Shown here piece after piece: positions 42,675-52,034 of a DNA stretch of 64,000 nt. The notes under the pieces were generated by a model. It was not told the DNA's origin. It did no database searches and worked only from the letters and a program-made list of their open reading frames with translations. Position 1 is the first letter of the stretch. Each line of letters begins with the position of its first letter. Source of the DNA: Bacillus sp. SLBN-46. Lineage in GTDB: Bacteria > Bacillota > Bacilli > Bacillales > Cytobacillaceae. The stretch lies in assembly GCF_031453555.1 (NCBI RefSeq), contig NZ_JAVIZM010000001.1, positions 874,001-938,000 on the forward strand. Reading direction: 5' to 3'. The translations under genes were made by a program, and so were the position numbers.

Positions 42675-44282
42675 GTGCAGAATCATAGATTCAAGTTTAA
42701 ATTAAGTACGATCATTATTTTTTTCGTGTGTATCGTTGTGCTATTGTCCCTTATGATTACGGACTTATTAATCAGCCATTCGGTAAATGAGAATATCAGA
42801 AAAAATCAGGAGGAGAAGGCGCAGATTGTTGCAAGGACTGTGGCGAAATCACATATCGTCATCAATGGGCTGCAGGACGGGGAAAACTTGACTGCCCTTC
42901 AACAATATACAACTGAAATCCAAACGGCTACGAACGTGCTATTTGTGGTTGTCATGGATATGAACGGAATCCGCAAGACGCATCCGAATGCGGAGCAAAT
43001 TGGCAAACAATTTGTAGGCGGTGATGAAAAGGCCGCTCTTAAAGGGAAAGAGTACGTGTCCACTTCAAAAGGTACCTTGGGTAGATCCGTTCGCGCCTTT
43101 ACCCCTATTTATAATGGAGAAAAGGAACAAATTGGGGCGGTTGCCGTGGGAATCTCGCTTAAGAGCGTAAATTTAGCGCTTGGCCGCAGCTCTAAAAATA
43201 TACTGATTGTTACCGCTTTAGGGTTAATCATAGGGATTATCGGGGCGATTTCGCTTGCTACCTACATTAAAAAAACCTTACTTGGGCTAGAACCTTTTGC
43301 GATTGCCAAGATCCTTGAAGAAAGAAGTACCATGCTTCAATCGGTTCATGAAGGAATCATTGCTGTTGATCAATCGTCAACGATTACTTTGGTGAACAAG
43401 TCTGCGTTGCAAATTTTTAAAAAGGCCGGGCTCTCGGAGGATCCTATCGGTATGAAAATTTATGAGTATATGCCGTCCACCCAATTGGATCATGTTTTGG
43501 AAACGGGGCAGCAGGAGCTTGATAAAGAACAAACGATTAACGGTGTGTCGATCCTTGTCAACAGAGTTCCATTGGTTGTTAATGGCCAGATAGTCGGCGC
43601 CATTTCCACCTTTCGGGACAAGACTGAGGTGAACCAATTAGCGGAACAGTTGACCGGGGTAAGAACGTATGCGGAAGCGCTTCGCGCGCAGTCCCACGAG
43701 TTTATGAACCGGCTTCATGTCATTCTTGGAATGGTTCAAATTAAAGCCTACGAGGAGCTGTCTGGGTTCATTCGGACGTTGGTTAATTATCGGAACCAGG
43801 AGTTCGGAAATATCACTCAGCATATCAAGGATCCCGCCCTGGCTGGTTTTATTATGGGGAAATTAAGTTATGCCCGGGAGGAGAACGTCGATCTTTCCAT
43901 TGAGAGCGACACGGTTATTCCTGAGCCTGCGGTGAGTAGGACAACCCATGAACTGATTACGATACTCGGCAATTTGATTGATAATGCCGTTGAGGCCATG
44001 GTGGATTCGGTAGAAAAAACATTAGAAGTCAATTTTACATATGAAGATCACTGGTTAACGATCGAGGTCTTTGATTCGGGTCCGGGGATTTCCAATGATG
44101 TGCAAAAGAGGATTTTTGAAAAAGGGTTCTCGACCAAGGGTGTCAACCGTGGGTACGGTTTATATTTAGTTGCAAAAAGCGTGGAGGATTTGGGCGGAGA
44201 ATTGATGATTGATTCCAAGCTGCGGTTAGGAACGAATGTTCAAATACGTATTCCTTATGAAGCGAGAGAGGTGAGAGGATGA
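42675..44282 (+). CDS. dctS: Sensor histidine kinase, CitA/DcuS/DctS family
   Basis: A 535-residue kinase: TM1 (about 13-32), an extracytoplasmic PAS-like (PDC) domain, TM2 (about 173-195), a cytosolic PAS domain (LQSVHEGIIAVDQSSTITLVN), and a kinase core with H-box SHEFMNRLHVILGMVQI (His about 341), N-box ILGNLIDNAVEAM, DSGPGIS and GYGLYLV. This family senses di- and tricarboxylates directly through the periplasmic domain. GTG 42675 is the start, after GGGGGC. Partner of the overlapping response regulator; adjacent transport genes suggest C4-dicarboxylate sensing. Confidence 0.92.
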   Translation: MQNHRFKFKLSTIIIFFVCIVVLLSLMITDLLISHSVNENIRKNQEEKAQIVARTVAKSHIVINGLQDGENLTALQQYTTEIQTATNVLFVVVMDMNGIRKTHPNAEQIGKQFVGGDEKAALKGKEYVSTSKGTLGRSVRAFTPIYNGEKEQIGAVAVGISLKSVNLALGRSSKNILIVTALGLIIGIIGAISLATYIKKTLLGLEPFAIAKILEERSTMLQSVHEGIIAVDQSSTITLVNKSALQIFKKAGLSEDPIGMKIYEYMPSTQLDHVLETGQQELDKEQTINGVSILVNRVPLVVNGQIVGAISTFRDKTEVNQLAEQLTGVRTYAEALRAQSHEFMNRLHVILGMVQIKAYEELSGFIRTLVNYRNQEFGNITQHIKDPALAGFIMGKLSYAREENVDLSIESDTVIPEPAVSRTTHELITILGNLIDNAVEAMVDSVEKTLEVNFTYEDHWLTIEVFDSGPGISNDVQKRIFEKGFSTKGVNRGYGLYLVAKSVEDLGGELMIDSKLRLGTNVQIRIPYEAREVRG

Positions 44283-44992
44283 TTCAGGTTCTTATTGTGG
44301 AGGATGACCCGATGGTGGCAGCCTTTAATAAGCGTTATCTTCAGGAGGTGAAGGGCTTCCGCTTAGCAGGGATGGTTCAAACGGTAAAGACGGCGATGGA
44401 GTTTCTGGTGAAGGAACAGGTTGACCTCATTTTACTTGATGTCTATATGCCGGGTGCGAACGGGTTGGAGTTGCTGCGGTTTATTCGCGAGAAAAATATG
44501 GCGTCCGATGTTATTCTCATCACGGCTGCTGCGGAAAAGGAAAAAATTCAATCCGCCTTAAGGTTTGGTGCGGTCGATTATTTAATCAAGCCCTTTGAAT
44601 TTGATCGTTTCCAGCAAGCGTTGATTCAATATAAGGAGAAGTATCACTTTTTCGCTAATCATCAAGTCATCGGACAGGAAGAGTTGGATGAACGGATATT
44701 GAGTGCGGATTCCAAGCAAGTGGATGAGTCACTTGATGAGCTGCCGAAAGGATTAACGAGCAACACGCTGCAGGCGATTATGCATGTGATTAAATCAAAA
44801 GGAGAGGACCAGTTCTCAACCGATGAGATTTCCGAAATTACCCTCATATCAAGGGTGTCCGTCCGCAAGTATCTAAAATTTCTAGCGAATATCGGCGCCC
44901 TCAAAGAATCACAAACCTACGGGATTGGACGTCCGGTTAACTTGTATAGACTAAAAGAAGAAAATTTGGGGCAAGTGAATAGATTCATATAA
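44279..44992 (+). CDS. dctR: Response regulator, CitB/DcuR/DctR family
   Basis: A 237-residue regulator overlapping the kinase gene by four bases (ATGA). Receiver domain with acidic pair EDDP (9-12), phosphoacceptor Asp 54 in LILLDVYMPGANG, and Lys of YLIKPFEFDRF. The C-terminal helix-turn-helix is FSTDEISEITLISRVSVRKYLKFLANIGAL, typical of the CitT/DcuR class. Probably activates the divergent symporter gene and malic enzyme. The gene ends one base before a palindromic repeat. Confidence 0.93.
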   Translation: MIQVLIVEDDPMVAAFNKRYLQEVKGFRLAGMVQTVKTAMEFLVKEQVDLILLDVYMPGANGLELLRFIREKNMASDVILITAAAEKEKIQSALRFGAVDYLIKPFEFDRFQQALIQYKEKYHFFANHQVIGQEELDERILSADSKQVDESLDELPKGLTSNTLQAIMHVIKSKGEDQFSTDEISEITLISRVSVRKYLKFLANIGALKESQTYGIGRPVNLYRLKEENLGQVNRFI

Positions 44993-44993
44993 T

Positions 44994-45037
44994 GGGGACA
45001 GTCCCCCGGCGATTTAACGCAACGGGGGACTGTCCCT
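44994..45037 (+). repeat. 44-bp palindromic repeat
   Basis: Centre GGCGATTTAACGCAAC; right arm ends CCCT. Begins one base after the regulator stop and is followed by CTT and a T run. Confidence 0.93.
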
Positions 45038-45127
45038 CTTTTTTTAAATAAAGGAAATACCATACCCATTGTTGAATTTATTGAATGGTAGAATTAGGTA
45101 GAAAAAATCAAGAGATAGGTGTTGAAA

Positions 45128-45556
45128 ATGAGTTCAATTGTAAAACTTATGCAAACAGATGCAGAAATAATGTTGACGTTTAGGACAATTAAACAACTGC
45201 GGCCCCACTTAATTGAGGATGATTTTTTAGAAAAGATCAAACGAATGCAAGCGACATATGGATATCACTTAGTTGCGGTGATTGAGGATGATGAAGTGAA
45301 AGCGGCAGCGGGATACCGGGTGACAGAATCGCTTGCGTGGGGAAAGAATTTTTATGTGGATGATCTGATAACTGATGAGGGAAGCCGGCGCAAAGGGTAT
45401 GCAAAAACTTTATGGGATTGGCTAATTGAACAAGCCAAAATCAATAACTGTGAGCAATTCCACTTGGATTCAGGTGTACATAGATACGATGCGCACCGTT
45501 TTTACCTAAAAGGCGGTTTAGATATTACTTGTCATCATTTTCAGAAGTCACTGTAG
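45128..45556 (+). CDS. GNAT N-acetyltransferase
   Basis: Start ATG 45128 (AGGTG seven to eight bases upstream) rather than TTG 45119; 142 residues. Features are FRTIKQLRPHLIEDDFL, VAVIEDDEVKAAAGYRV, the acetyl-CoA loop DEGSRRKGYAKTLWDWLI and LDSGVHRYDAHRFYLKGG. It shares this plan with the GNAT at 21073. Substrate unknown. Separate unit after the palindrome. Confidence 0.86.
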   Translation: MSSIVKLMQTDAEIMLTFRTIKQLRPHLIEDDFLEKIKRMQATYGYHLVAVIEDDEVKAAAGYRVTESLAWGKNFYVDDLITDEGSRRKGYAKTLWDWLIEQAKINNCEQFHLDSGVHRYDAHRFYLKGGLDITCHHFQKSL

Positions 45557-45595
45557 ATTACAAGTGTTTGTATGTTTTCTAAATTATGTTGATAA

Positions 45596-46258
45596 ATGAG
45601 TGTGTTTCTATTGATAAAAGATAAAAAATATCTTTACATTGCCCTAATCCCTTTTTTACTGTCAATGGCATTAAATTTCCCCTTTCCGGATGCAGCTCCA
45701 TATGGAGAGACTCTTGTTTCGGTTTTTGATATTCCCATTCGAACAGAAAGTGGAATAAACTTTATAGGAATATTATCTTTATTATTATTGATTTTATGTC
45801 TTTACTTACTCAGTAAATCATTAAATAAATACAAGGTTCGATTGGTCTTGCTTGCTATTTTAATTGCCGTTTTTGTTCCAACTTATGTAGTAAAGTCATT
45901 TCAAAAAACGGTCGCTACAGGCATTTATGCTGTCTCCTATGAATCGGAAGAAAGCACTTGTAGTTTTGAAAAAAATAATGAGACAACCTTAAATGCGATA
46001 TGTGAGCTTCCATTTAAAAATTATAGTGATAAGAGTGTGGAGTTTACTGTTGTATTTAAAAATCTTGACTACTTTCCGCTTGGGTCCATTATGAATAGCC
46101 AAGCACCATATAAGGTCGGGTTAAAAGGAAATGAGCGTAGGGTAGTGAAAATTGAGACAAGTGTTGATGTCTCTAGGCTAGAAATTCAAATGGATTCAGG
46201 AGAAGTAGCCGGATTTAATTTTATCATTAAGTCTGGTGGCAAAAGTAGAAAATTATAA
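45596..46258 (+). CDS. Membrane protein with C-terminal extracellular beta domain
   Basis: A 220-residue product with TM helices at about 12-30, 55-75 and 80-100, then an external domain of beta character (YEESTCSF, LNAICELPFKNYSDKSVEFTVVFKNL). The start ATG 45596 lacks a clear ribosome binding site, which is odd; GTG a codon or two later is equally weak. I recognise no family. It precedes a second small membrane protein on the same strand by 32 bases. Confidence 0.6.
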   Translation: MSVFLLIKDKKYLYIALIPFLLSMALNFPFPDAAPYGETLVSVFDIPIRTESGINFIGILSLLLLILCLYLLSKSLNKYKVRLVLLAILIAVFVPTYVVKSFQKTVATGIYAVSYESEESTCSFEKNNETTLNAICELPFKNYSDKSVEFTVVFKNLDYFPLGSIMNSQAPYKVGLKGNERRVVKIETSVDVSRLEIQMDSGEVAGFNFIIKSGGKSRKL

Positions 46259-46290
46259 TCATATAGGTTGTGGAAAAAGAGGTGTGGGAT

Positions 46291-46764
46291 TTGAAAGCTA
46301 AAAGGACAGCTGCGATTGTGGCTATTGGTTTATTATGCCTGGCTATTACTGTTATTATCAACCTATTACATAAGGACGTTTGGAATCAAAATGAAGATTT
46401 GTTGAAAGCGGAAGTGCTATCGCTTGGGGCTTCCGTTGACACCGTCAATTTGCGAGAAGTCACGCCATTTAAATGGGATGTAGCTTATAGCTTTCCACCG
46501 TATACTTCCAAAGAAGATATCTACAAAACGGTAGGGTATAAATGGGATCGAATCAGTGAAACGGTCAATGAGGGAATGAATCAGATAGTGTTTATGGAGG
46601 AAGGGAAAGTGGTCTGCTATTTATACGGGTATCCAGAGAACAACGGATACGGATTATCGTTTACATCCGATCGGTATAAAGATGCCGGGAGTGTGCTTCG
46701 GGTGAAGGATGATTTGACTTTCCAAGTTGAACGGAGCGACGGGGTTGTGTATTTAAATAACTAA
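46291..46764 (+). CDS. Membrane-anchored hypothetical protein
   Basis: TTG 46291 with AGAGGTG eight bases upstream is preferred over GTG 46270; 157 residues. One N-terminal TM helix (AAIVAIGLLCLAITVIINLL) followed by an external soluble domain (EVTPFKWDVAYSFPPYTSKEDIYKTVGYKW, VCYLYGYPENNGYGLSF). This domain pattern is seen in several uncharacterised Bacillus proteins, but I cannot name it. Likely co-transcribed with the gene at 45596. Confidence 0.7.
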   Translation: MKAKRTAAIVAIGLLCLAITVIINLLHKDVWNQNEDLLKAEVLSLGASVDTVNLREVTPFKWDVAYSFPPYTSKEDIYKTVGYKWDRISETVNEGMNQIVFMEEGKVVCYLYGYPENNGYGLSFTSDRYKDAGSVLRVKDDLTFQVERSDGVVYLNN

Positions 46765-46769
46765 TTTTT

Positions 46770-46813
46770 TGGGACAGTCCCCCGGCGCTTTAGCGCAGCG
46801 GGGGACTGTCCCC
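46770..46813 (+). repeat. 44-bp palindromic repeat
   Basis: First base of the left arm changed (T for G); centre GGCGCTTTAGCGCAGC; followed by seven T. Confidence 0.93.
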
Positions 46814-46897
46814 TTTTTTTCTCTAGGAACTTTTATATAGCATATGTTCTTCCAAATAGGGAAAGTTAAGGGAAATTACCCTTAAGGAATGATCGTA

Positions 46898-47483
46898 TTG
46901 TTGGATTCCCGCTTGGAACAGTTAGATAAAGCTGTGAATATTGAGGAAAGAGTCTGCAGACATTCTTCTAGATTATTGGTCACGTTATTCCATTTTTACT
47001 ACTTTTGAGTTTTGGTGCATAGTTGCGTTGTTTATCGTACCACTAATTGTAATCATCCTAAAAATCGATAAAAGTAAAATATTTTTGATTAGTTTTTATG
47101 GATACAGTGTTCATATGTTATCTTTTTATATTAATTTACTTGGCGTGAATAGGGGGTTATGGAGCTACCCTTTTCAATTAATACCTACCATGCCAAGTTT
47201 CGCGTTTGATTCAAGTTTTGTGCCTGTAACTTTCATGTTCGTCTATCAATGGACTTTAAATCATAAAAAAAATTATTATAAAATGGCACTTATCGTTGCT
47301 GTATTATTAGCATTTATTATTGACCCCATATTTGTGAAAATGGGATTGATAAGACTGTATGGTCATACTAATTATGCCTACCGTTTGGTCATCTATGTAA
47401 TACCATTGATTTTGGCAAAGTTAATTACAAATGTATTCCTATGGCTTCAAAAAAAGAAAGGGGACAGTCCCCCAGCGCTTTAG
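46898..47483 (+). pseudogene. Frameshifted CBO0543-family membrane protein gene
   Basis: A frame starting at TTG 46898/46901, with AAGGA upstream, reads LDSRLEQLDKAVNIEE. The main frame takes over within GAGGAAAGAG at about 46943 and reads KESADILLDYWSRYSIFTTFEFW, then four or five membrane helices with LLGVNRGLWSYPFQLIP. Joined, they give the usual N-terminus and body of CBO0543-type proteins, so a one-base indel in an A run has broken the gene. The alternative, a start at TTG 46941, has no ribosome binding site. The last residues (GDSPPAL) come from the palindrome at 47460. Confidence 0.6.
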
Positions 47484-47503
47484 CGCAGCGGGGGACTGTC
47501 CCC
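47460..47503 (+). repeat. 44-bp palindromic repeat
   Basis: Perfect arms; centre AGCGCTTTAGCGCAGC. Supplies the C-terminal codons and stop of the upstream frame. Confidence 0.95.
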
Positions 47504-47582
47504 ATTTTTAGGTAAGGTGGAATCAAAATGTTGATTAAGGTAAATCATTTAGCAAATAAAAGAATGGTTCGAAAATTAGGCT

Positions 47583-48173
47583 TTATTGCTCCCAAGAAAA
47601 AATGTTTACAACTGCTGCAATCACTGTTTTAAGTAGTCCCCATATTACAGCAGGAATATTTAAGAGTGTATCAATGGGATGAGCGATAAGACCTATGAAA
47701 GTTCCGACAAAGAGCATGATAATGGATAGAATCAAACCTAGTGCCGCATAAAAAATATCCATTACTATCGCGACTACCATACTAAAATCAAGTAAGGCAT
47801 TGCCAACTTTACCTTCTATGCTCTGTTCTACCTTTTTGTCTACTTTAAATTCCTTCTGTGTCATTAAATAATCATATCTTATATTATGAATGAGTTTTGC
47901 AGGTGTATTTAATATGTAAGAAATATTATATGCTAGATTTGCAGTGGCACTTCCTGAATTCCCATCAGATAAATGGTACTTGATATCTCGTTCTGCTAAA
48001 TAAAATAATTCTCCTACACTACTATTAGCTGTTGGTACCTCGCCAATCATGGCAACATATGCTGTTTTATAGTTATATGCGGCTTTCCCTTGATCGACTA
48101 TATCGCACCCACTTGTTATTACGGTGAGCAACAAAATTAATTGAAATACTAAAATATGTTTAAACTTAAGCAA
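47583..48173 (-). CDS. Lipoprotein with two C-terminal membrane helices
   Basis: Start TTG 48173 after GGGGTGAATAGATT; 196 residues. A signal sequence with lipobox VITSGC (Cys 23), a helical external segment, then two hydrophobic stretches (MVVAIVMDIFYAALGLILSIIMLFVGTFIGLI and VIWGLLKTVIAAVV). A lipoprotein that re-enters the membrane is unusual. No family recognised. Confidence 0.65.
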   Translation of the reverse strand: MLKFKHILVFQLILLLTVITSGCDIVDQGKAAYNYKTAYVAMIGEVPTANSSVGELFYLAERDIKYHLSDGNSGSATANLAYNISYILNTPAKLIHNIRYDYLMTQKEFKVDKKVEQSIEGKVGNALLDFSMVVAIVMDIFYAALGLILSIIMLFVGTFIGLIAHPIDTLLNIPAVIWGLLKTVIAAVVNIFSWEQ

Positions 48174-48282
48174 AATCTATTCACCCCTACTTTTCCCTAT
48201 ACAGGAAATTTATACTATTTCTATTTTACCAGTAAACAACTGAGGGTTTTCGACAAATTTATCGTCAATAATCGACAAGATT

Positions 48283-48325
48283 GGGGTGAGTCCCCCACTG
48301 CTCTACAGTAGTGGGGGACTCACCC
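48283..48325 (+). repeat. Covariant member of the palindromic family
   Basis: Arms GGGTGAGTCCCCC and GGGGGACTCACCC replace the usual GACAGTC/GACTGTC with paired changes on both sides; centre ACTGCTCTACAGTAGT. Followed by eleven T, hence a good terminator. Confidence 0.9.
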
Positions 48326-48434
48326 TTTTTTTTTTTTGACCCCTTTTTTTACCTTTACTGTAATATTTATTTAATATTTTGTAGAAATTGGGTAGAATTA
48401 GTTTAAATATACCTATTAAGTGAGGTTTCCCTTT

Positions 48435-51400
48435 ATGAACTTTCAAAAATGGCTCCGTGTGGTCCTTCCTGAAATCCAGTTGTTTGATTTTGTTCAAGCA
48501 AAAGGGTTTACGGGGAAGAAGCAACAAGCAGTACGGCAATCCACGTCGCTGCATATGAATGGTACGGCCGTCAAAAATCAATCCATACCTAAAGGTCCTG
48601 CCAATGTTCCGCATTCGGTTGGAGCTGTAAAAGAGGTTTTCCAAGATGCGAAGCATGGTGTTAAACAATTAGGCCTGAATAAATCAAACGACGAGCTTGA
48701 TTTGATTTTTAAAGAAATAAAACAAGTAATGAACCAGTCTATTCTAAGACAGGGCCCTTTTATCGATGAATTGCTTGTTGCTTTCAAGAAAGCTTTTATT
48801 AATAGAATCAAAGGGAAGGTCCAACAGACACTATTAGTCGCAGGTCCTACTGGAACAGGGAAAACAACATCCATTCGAATATTAATTGATCAGCTTTATA
48901 AGAAAAAGCTAGTTCCATATAATCGATACGCTACGATTGAGCTTGATAAATACACTGAATCGGATATCCATACGAATTTTATTGTTGATTGTACAGCTGC
49001 CTTTGAATATGGGATCGGCACGGTTTGTTTTACGGGGTTTGAAAAGGCTAATGAGCAAATTATTGACTATGTTTCGAAGTTATTTTCACAGGGATATTTT
49101 CGTACAACCAATGGTGTCATGATTAATGCCTCTGACTATTTCTTATTGTTATATACAGACGTTCATTTTGTGGAAAAAGAGCAGGGCCAGCTGCCACCGG
49201 CCATTGCCAACAAGATGCCAGCCTCTATTTTAAAAGGCATTCAGTCCTTTGCCATTTCATCACCATTGTTAAAAGAGGACATTGAAATCATTCTCAAGCA
49301 AAAGATGACTTTGGCCGCGGAAAGGTTAGAAAAACAGGCACAGCTTATCCTCTCTGTTCAACCGTCTATTTTTTCGGCGCTGGCCGAGAGAATTCTAGAA
49401 ACAAAACGCTATGGGGAAGAAATAGAGAGATTTATAGATAAAGATTTTTACCCTGTGCTTGTTGACTTAAGAGCAAGGGAAATTTTCCGAAATGGTGATC
49501 GGGTTCTAGTGAAATTCCAAGATGATCTCTTGTCAGCTTCTAATGGGCTCAAAGATTATCCGCTTAAACGAATCCCGATTGTTAAAGAAGAAAAGCTAGA
49601 GGATATACTAGAGGAACTTAATCAATTAACTGGGTTGGATTCAGTTAAGCGTTCCATTTATGAGCTGCTTGAAACAGTGAAAATTCAAAAAGTTAGGCAG
49701 GAAGCGGGCTATAAAAAAGCCGATAAAATGGCTATACATATGGTGTTTACCGGAAATCCGGGAACAGGGAAGACTATTGTTGCCAGACTGGTATCGCGTA
49801 TTCTGAAGTCAATGGGCTTACTATCACAAGGGCAGCTAGTAGAAGTCGCGAGACAGGATTTAGTGGGGGAATACTTGGGTTCAACTGCACCGAAGACCAA
49901 CGCTGCGATCCAACGTGCCATTGGTGGAGTCTTGTTTATTGATGAAGCATATACACTGGCTCGGGAAAAGCAGGATCCGTTTGGTCTTGAGGCCATTGAT
50001 ACGATAGTAAAGGGTATGGAGGATTACCGTGATGACCTCGTGGTTGTCATTGCAGGATATACGAAAGAGATGGAGACCTTCTTAAAGGCGAATCCTGGAT
50101 TGAAATCTCGTTTCCCTTATATCACAGAATTTCCGGATTACTCATCTGAAGAAATGCTAGAGATCCTTCACATGATGGCGGAAGAAAAAGACTTTACCAT
50201 TGAACCTGTAATTAGTGGCGAGCTTCTCACCGTATTTGATAAGAAACAAATTTCTGGTAGAAATGATAGCGGAAACGGGCGTCTCGTCCGAAATCTTTTA
50301 GAAGAGGCCATTCGGAAGCAAGCCGTTCGATTGAATAAGGAAGAGAGTAATAAGGATTTCAAATTGCTTATTGCACAGGATTTTGGTTTGGCAGCAAAAG
50401 AGCCATTTGATATGGAAGAGGCTTTTAAACCGATTATTGGGTTAGAGAATGTGAAGGATTTTATCCGCACATTACAAAAACAAATATTAGCCAATCAAAA
50501 AAGAAAAGATGCGGGTATCCTTACCGATCAATCTCAGACATTAAATATTGTTTTCTCAGGTAATCCTGGGACGGGAAAAACGACGATGGCCAGACTTCTA
50601 GCTGAAATGCTGAAATCAATGGGGATTTTAAAGAGTGGGCATCTTGTGGAAGTTGACAGAACGGATTTAGTGGCCGAATATGTTGGGCAAACGGCTGTTA
50701 AAACAACTGAAGTGGTTCAAAGGGCTCTTGGTGGTGTGTTGTTTATTGATGAGGCCTACAGTTTAGCAGAAGGTGGAGTTCAGGGTGGTGGTTTTGGTAA
50801 GGAGGCCATTGATACTCTTGTCCGCTTGATTGAAAATTATCGCAATGATTTAGTGGTGGTTCTAGCCGGCTATACAGAAGAAATGGAACAGTTTATGAAG
50901 GTAAATCCAGGTTTATCTTCACGGTTCCCATTGAAAATTGAGTTCCCTGACTATTTAGCTGAACAACTTGCTGATATGACAGAAATTCAGGCTAGTAGGA
51001 AAGGATTTGCTCTGGCTAATGACTTAAAAGCACCGTTAATAGAGCTGTATAAGCAGAAGCAAATTCCTGGTAAAAATGATAGCGGAAATGGCCGTCTTGT
51101 GCGAAATATACTTGAAGAAGCGATTCGCAATCAGGCTCTTCGAATTGTTGATGCAACGAATTTACAGCTAAGTGAGTTAAATCAATTAACCCTGATAGAT
51201 TTTAAGCTTATGGAACAGGCTCCGAAAAATCTAGCATTGGCAGAACTTCAATCTGTAATTGGGCTAGATAGTGTGAAGGATTTTGTTCGTTCATTATCTG
51301 CACAGATTGAGGTCGCCAATAAGCGGAAGATGATGGGATTACCAGATGTAGGAGCACAGTCTCTGCATATGATTTTTAAAGGGAATCCAGGGACAGGTAA

Positions 51401-52034
51401 AACGACCATCGCACGGATTTTAGCCAAAAGGCTAAAAGAGCTCGGTGTAATCAAGTCAGACCACATTGTTGAAACAGATCGGTCAGGCCTGGTTGCAGGT
51501 TATGTTGGGCAAACCGCTTTAAAGACCCGGGATGTGCTTGAAAAGGCATTGGGTGGCGTTCTTTTTGTTGACGAGGCCTATGCGTTGGTGGGCGGAGGTC
51601 AAGATTTTGGCCAAGAGGCTATTGATACAATTGTTAAGTTTATGGATGACCACAGGGAGAATATCATTGTGATATTAGCTGGCTACGAAGAGGACATGGA
51701 GCGTCTGCTGGATACCAATGCAGGGCTTCGCTCGCGATTCCCGAATATTATTTCATTCCCTGACTACTCGGTGGAAGAACTCCTAGAAATTAGCGAACAC
51801 ATCCTTAAACCAAAAGGGTATGAGTTTAGTTTGGATGGAAAAATGGCTCTTACGGAGCTTTTTAAACGATATGAAAGAAATACAGAGGCTGGGAATGGAA
51901 GGCTAGCAAGAAATATTTGTGAAGCGGCAATCCGCCAGCATGCTTTAAGAACGAGCCATATTAGCCAACCTACATTAGAGGATTTAACGTTGTTAAAAAG
52001 AGAGGACTTAATTTTGGCAGGGGGTGGAAGGTAA
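48435..52034 (+). CDS. Multi-module AAA+ ATPase with three CbxX/CfxQ (SpoVK-like) domains
   Basis: ATG 48435 follows GAGG by ten bases; 1199 residues. Four P-loops: GPTGTGKTT (about 138-146, with a ClpA/B-like N-terminal module) and three GNPGTGKT loops at about 440, 709 and 983. The last three modules are CbxX/CfxQ-type, each with (GG)VLF(I/V)DEAY Walker B, a pore-loop-region acid stretch, and GNGRLVRN or GNGRLARN sensor-2 arginines. B. subtilis SpoVK and mycobacterial EccA carry a single module of this kind, so three in tandem is distinctive. Two membrane proteins follow in the same unit. Probably a protein-remodelling ATPase; target unknown. Confidence 0.9.
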   Translation: MNFQKWLRVVLPEIQLFDFVQAKGFTGKKQQAVRQSTSLHMNGTAVKNQSIPKGPANVPHSVGAVKEVFQDAKHGVKQLGLNKSNDELDLIFKEIKQVMNQSILRQGPFIDELLVAFKKAFINRIKGKVQQTLLVAGPTGTGKTTSIRILIDQLYKKKLVPYNRYATIELDKYTESDIHTNFIVDCTAAFEYGIGTVCFTGFEKANEQIIDYVSKLFSQGYFRTTNGVMINASDYFLLLYTDVHFVEKEQGQLPPAIANKMPASILKGIQSFAISSPLLKEDIEIILKQKMTLAAERLEKQAQLILSVQPSIFSALAERILETKRYGEEIERFIDKDFYPVLVDLRAREIFRNGDRVLVKFQDDLLSASNGLKDYPLKRIPIVKEEKLEDILEELNQLTGLDSVKRSIYELLETVKIQKVRQEAGYKKADKMAIHMVFTGNPGTGKTIVARLVSRILKSMGLLSQGQLVEVARQDLVGEYLGSTAPKTNAAIQRAIGGVLFIDEAYTLAREKQDPFGLEAIDTIVKGMEDYRDDLVVVIAGYTKEMETFLKANPGLKSRFPYITEFPDYSSEEMLEILHMMAEEKDFTIEPVISGELLTVFDKKQISGRNDSGNGRLVRNLLEEAIRKQAVRLNKEESNKDFKLLIAQDFGLAAKEPFDMEEAFKPIIGLENVKDFIRTLQKQILANQKRKDAGILTDQSQTLNIVFSGNPGTGKTTMARLLAEMLKSMGILKSGHLVEVDRTDLVAEYVGQTAVKTTEVVQRALGGVLFIDEAYSLAEGGVQGGGFGKEAIDTLVRLIENYRNDLVVVLAGYTEEMEQFMKVNPGLSSRFPLKIEFPDYLAEQLADMTEIQASRKGFALANDLKAPLIELYKQKQIPGKNDSGNGRLVRNILEEAIRNQALRIVDATNLQLSELNQLTLIDFKLMEQAPKNLALAELQSVIGLDSVKDFVRSLSAQIEVANKRKMMGLPDVGAQSLHMIFKGNPGTGKTTIARILAKRLKELGVIKSDHIVETDRSGLVAGYVGQTALKTRDVLEKALGGVLFVDEAYALVGGGQDFGQEAIDTIVKFMDDHRENIIVILAGYEEDMERLLDTNAGLRSRFPNIISFPDYSVEELLEISEHILKPKGYEFSLDGKMALTELFKRYERNTEAGNGRLARNICEAAIRQHALRTSHISQPTLEDLTLLKREDLILAGGGR

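Noticed and set aside
47528..47632. 34-codon ORF (MLIKVNHLANKRMVRKLGF...) after the CBO0543-like gene
   Set aside because: Has a fair ribosome binding site but its 3' half is antisense to the lipoprotein gene; too little support to call.
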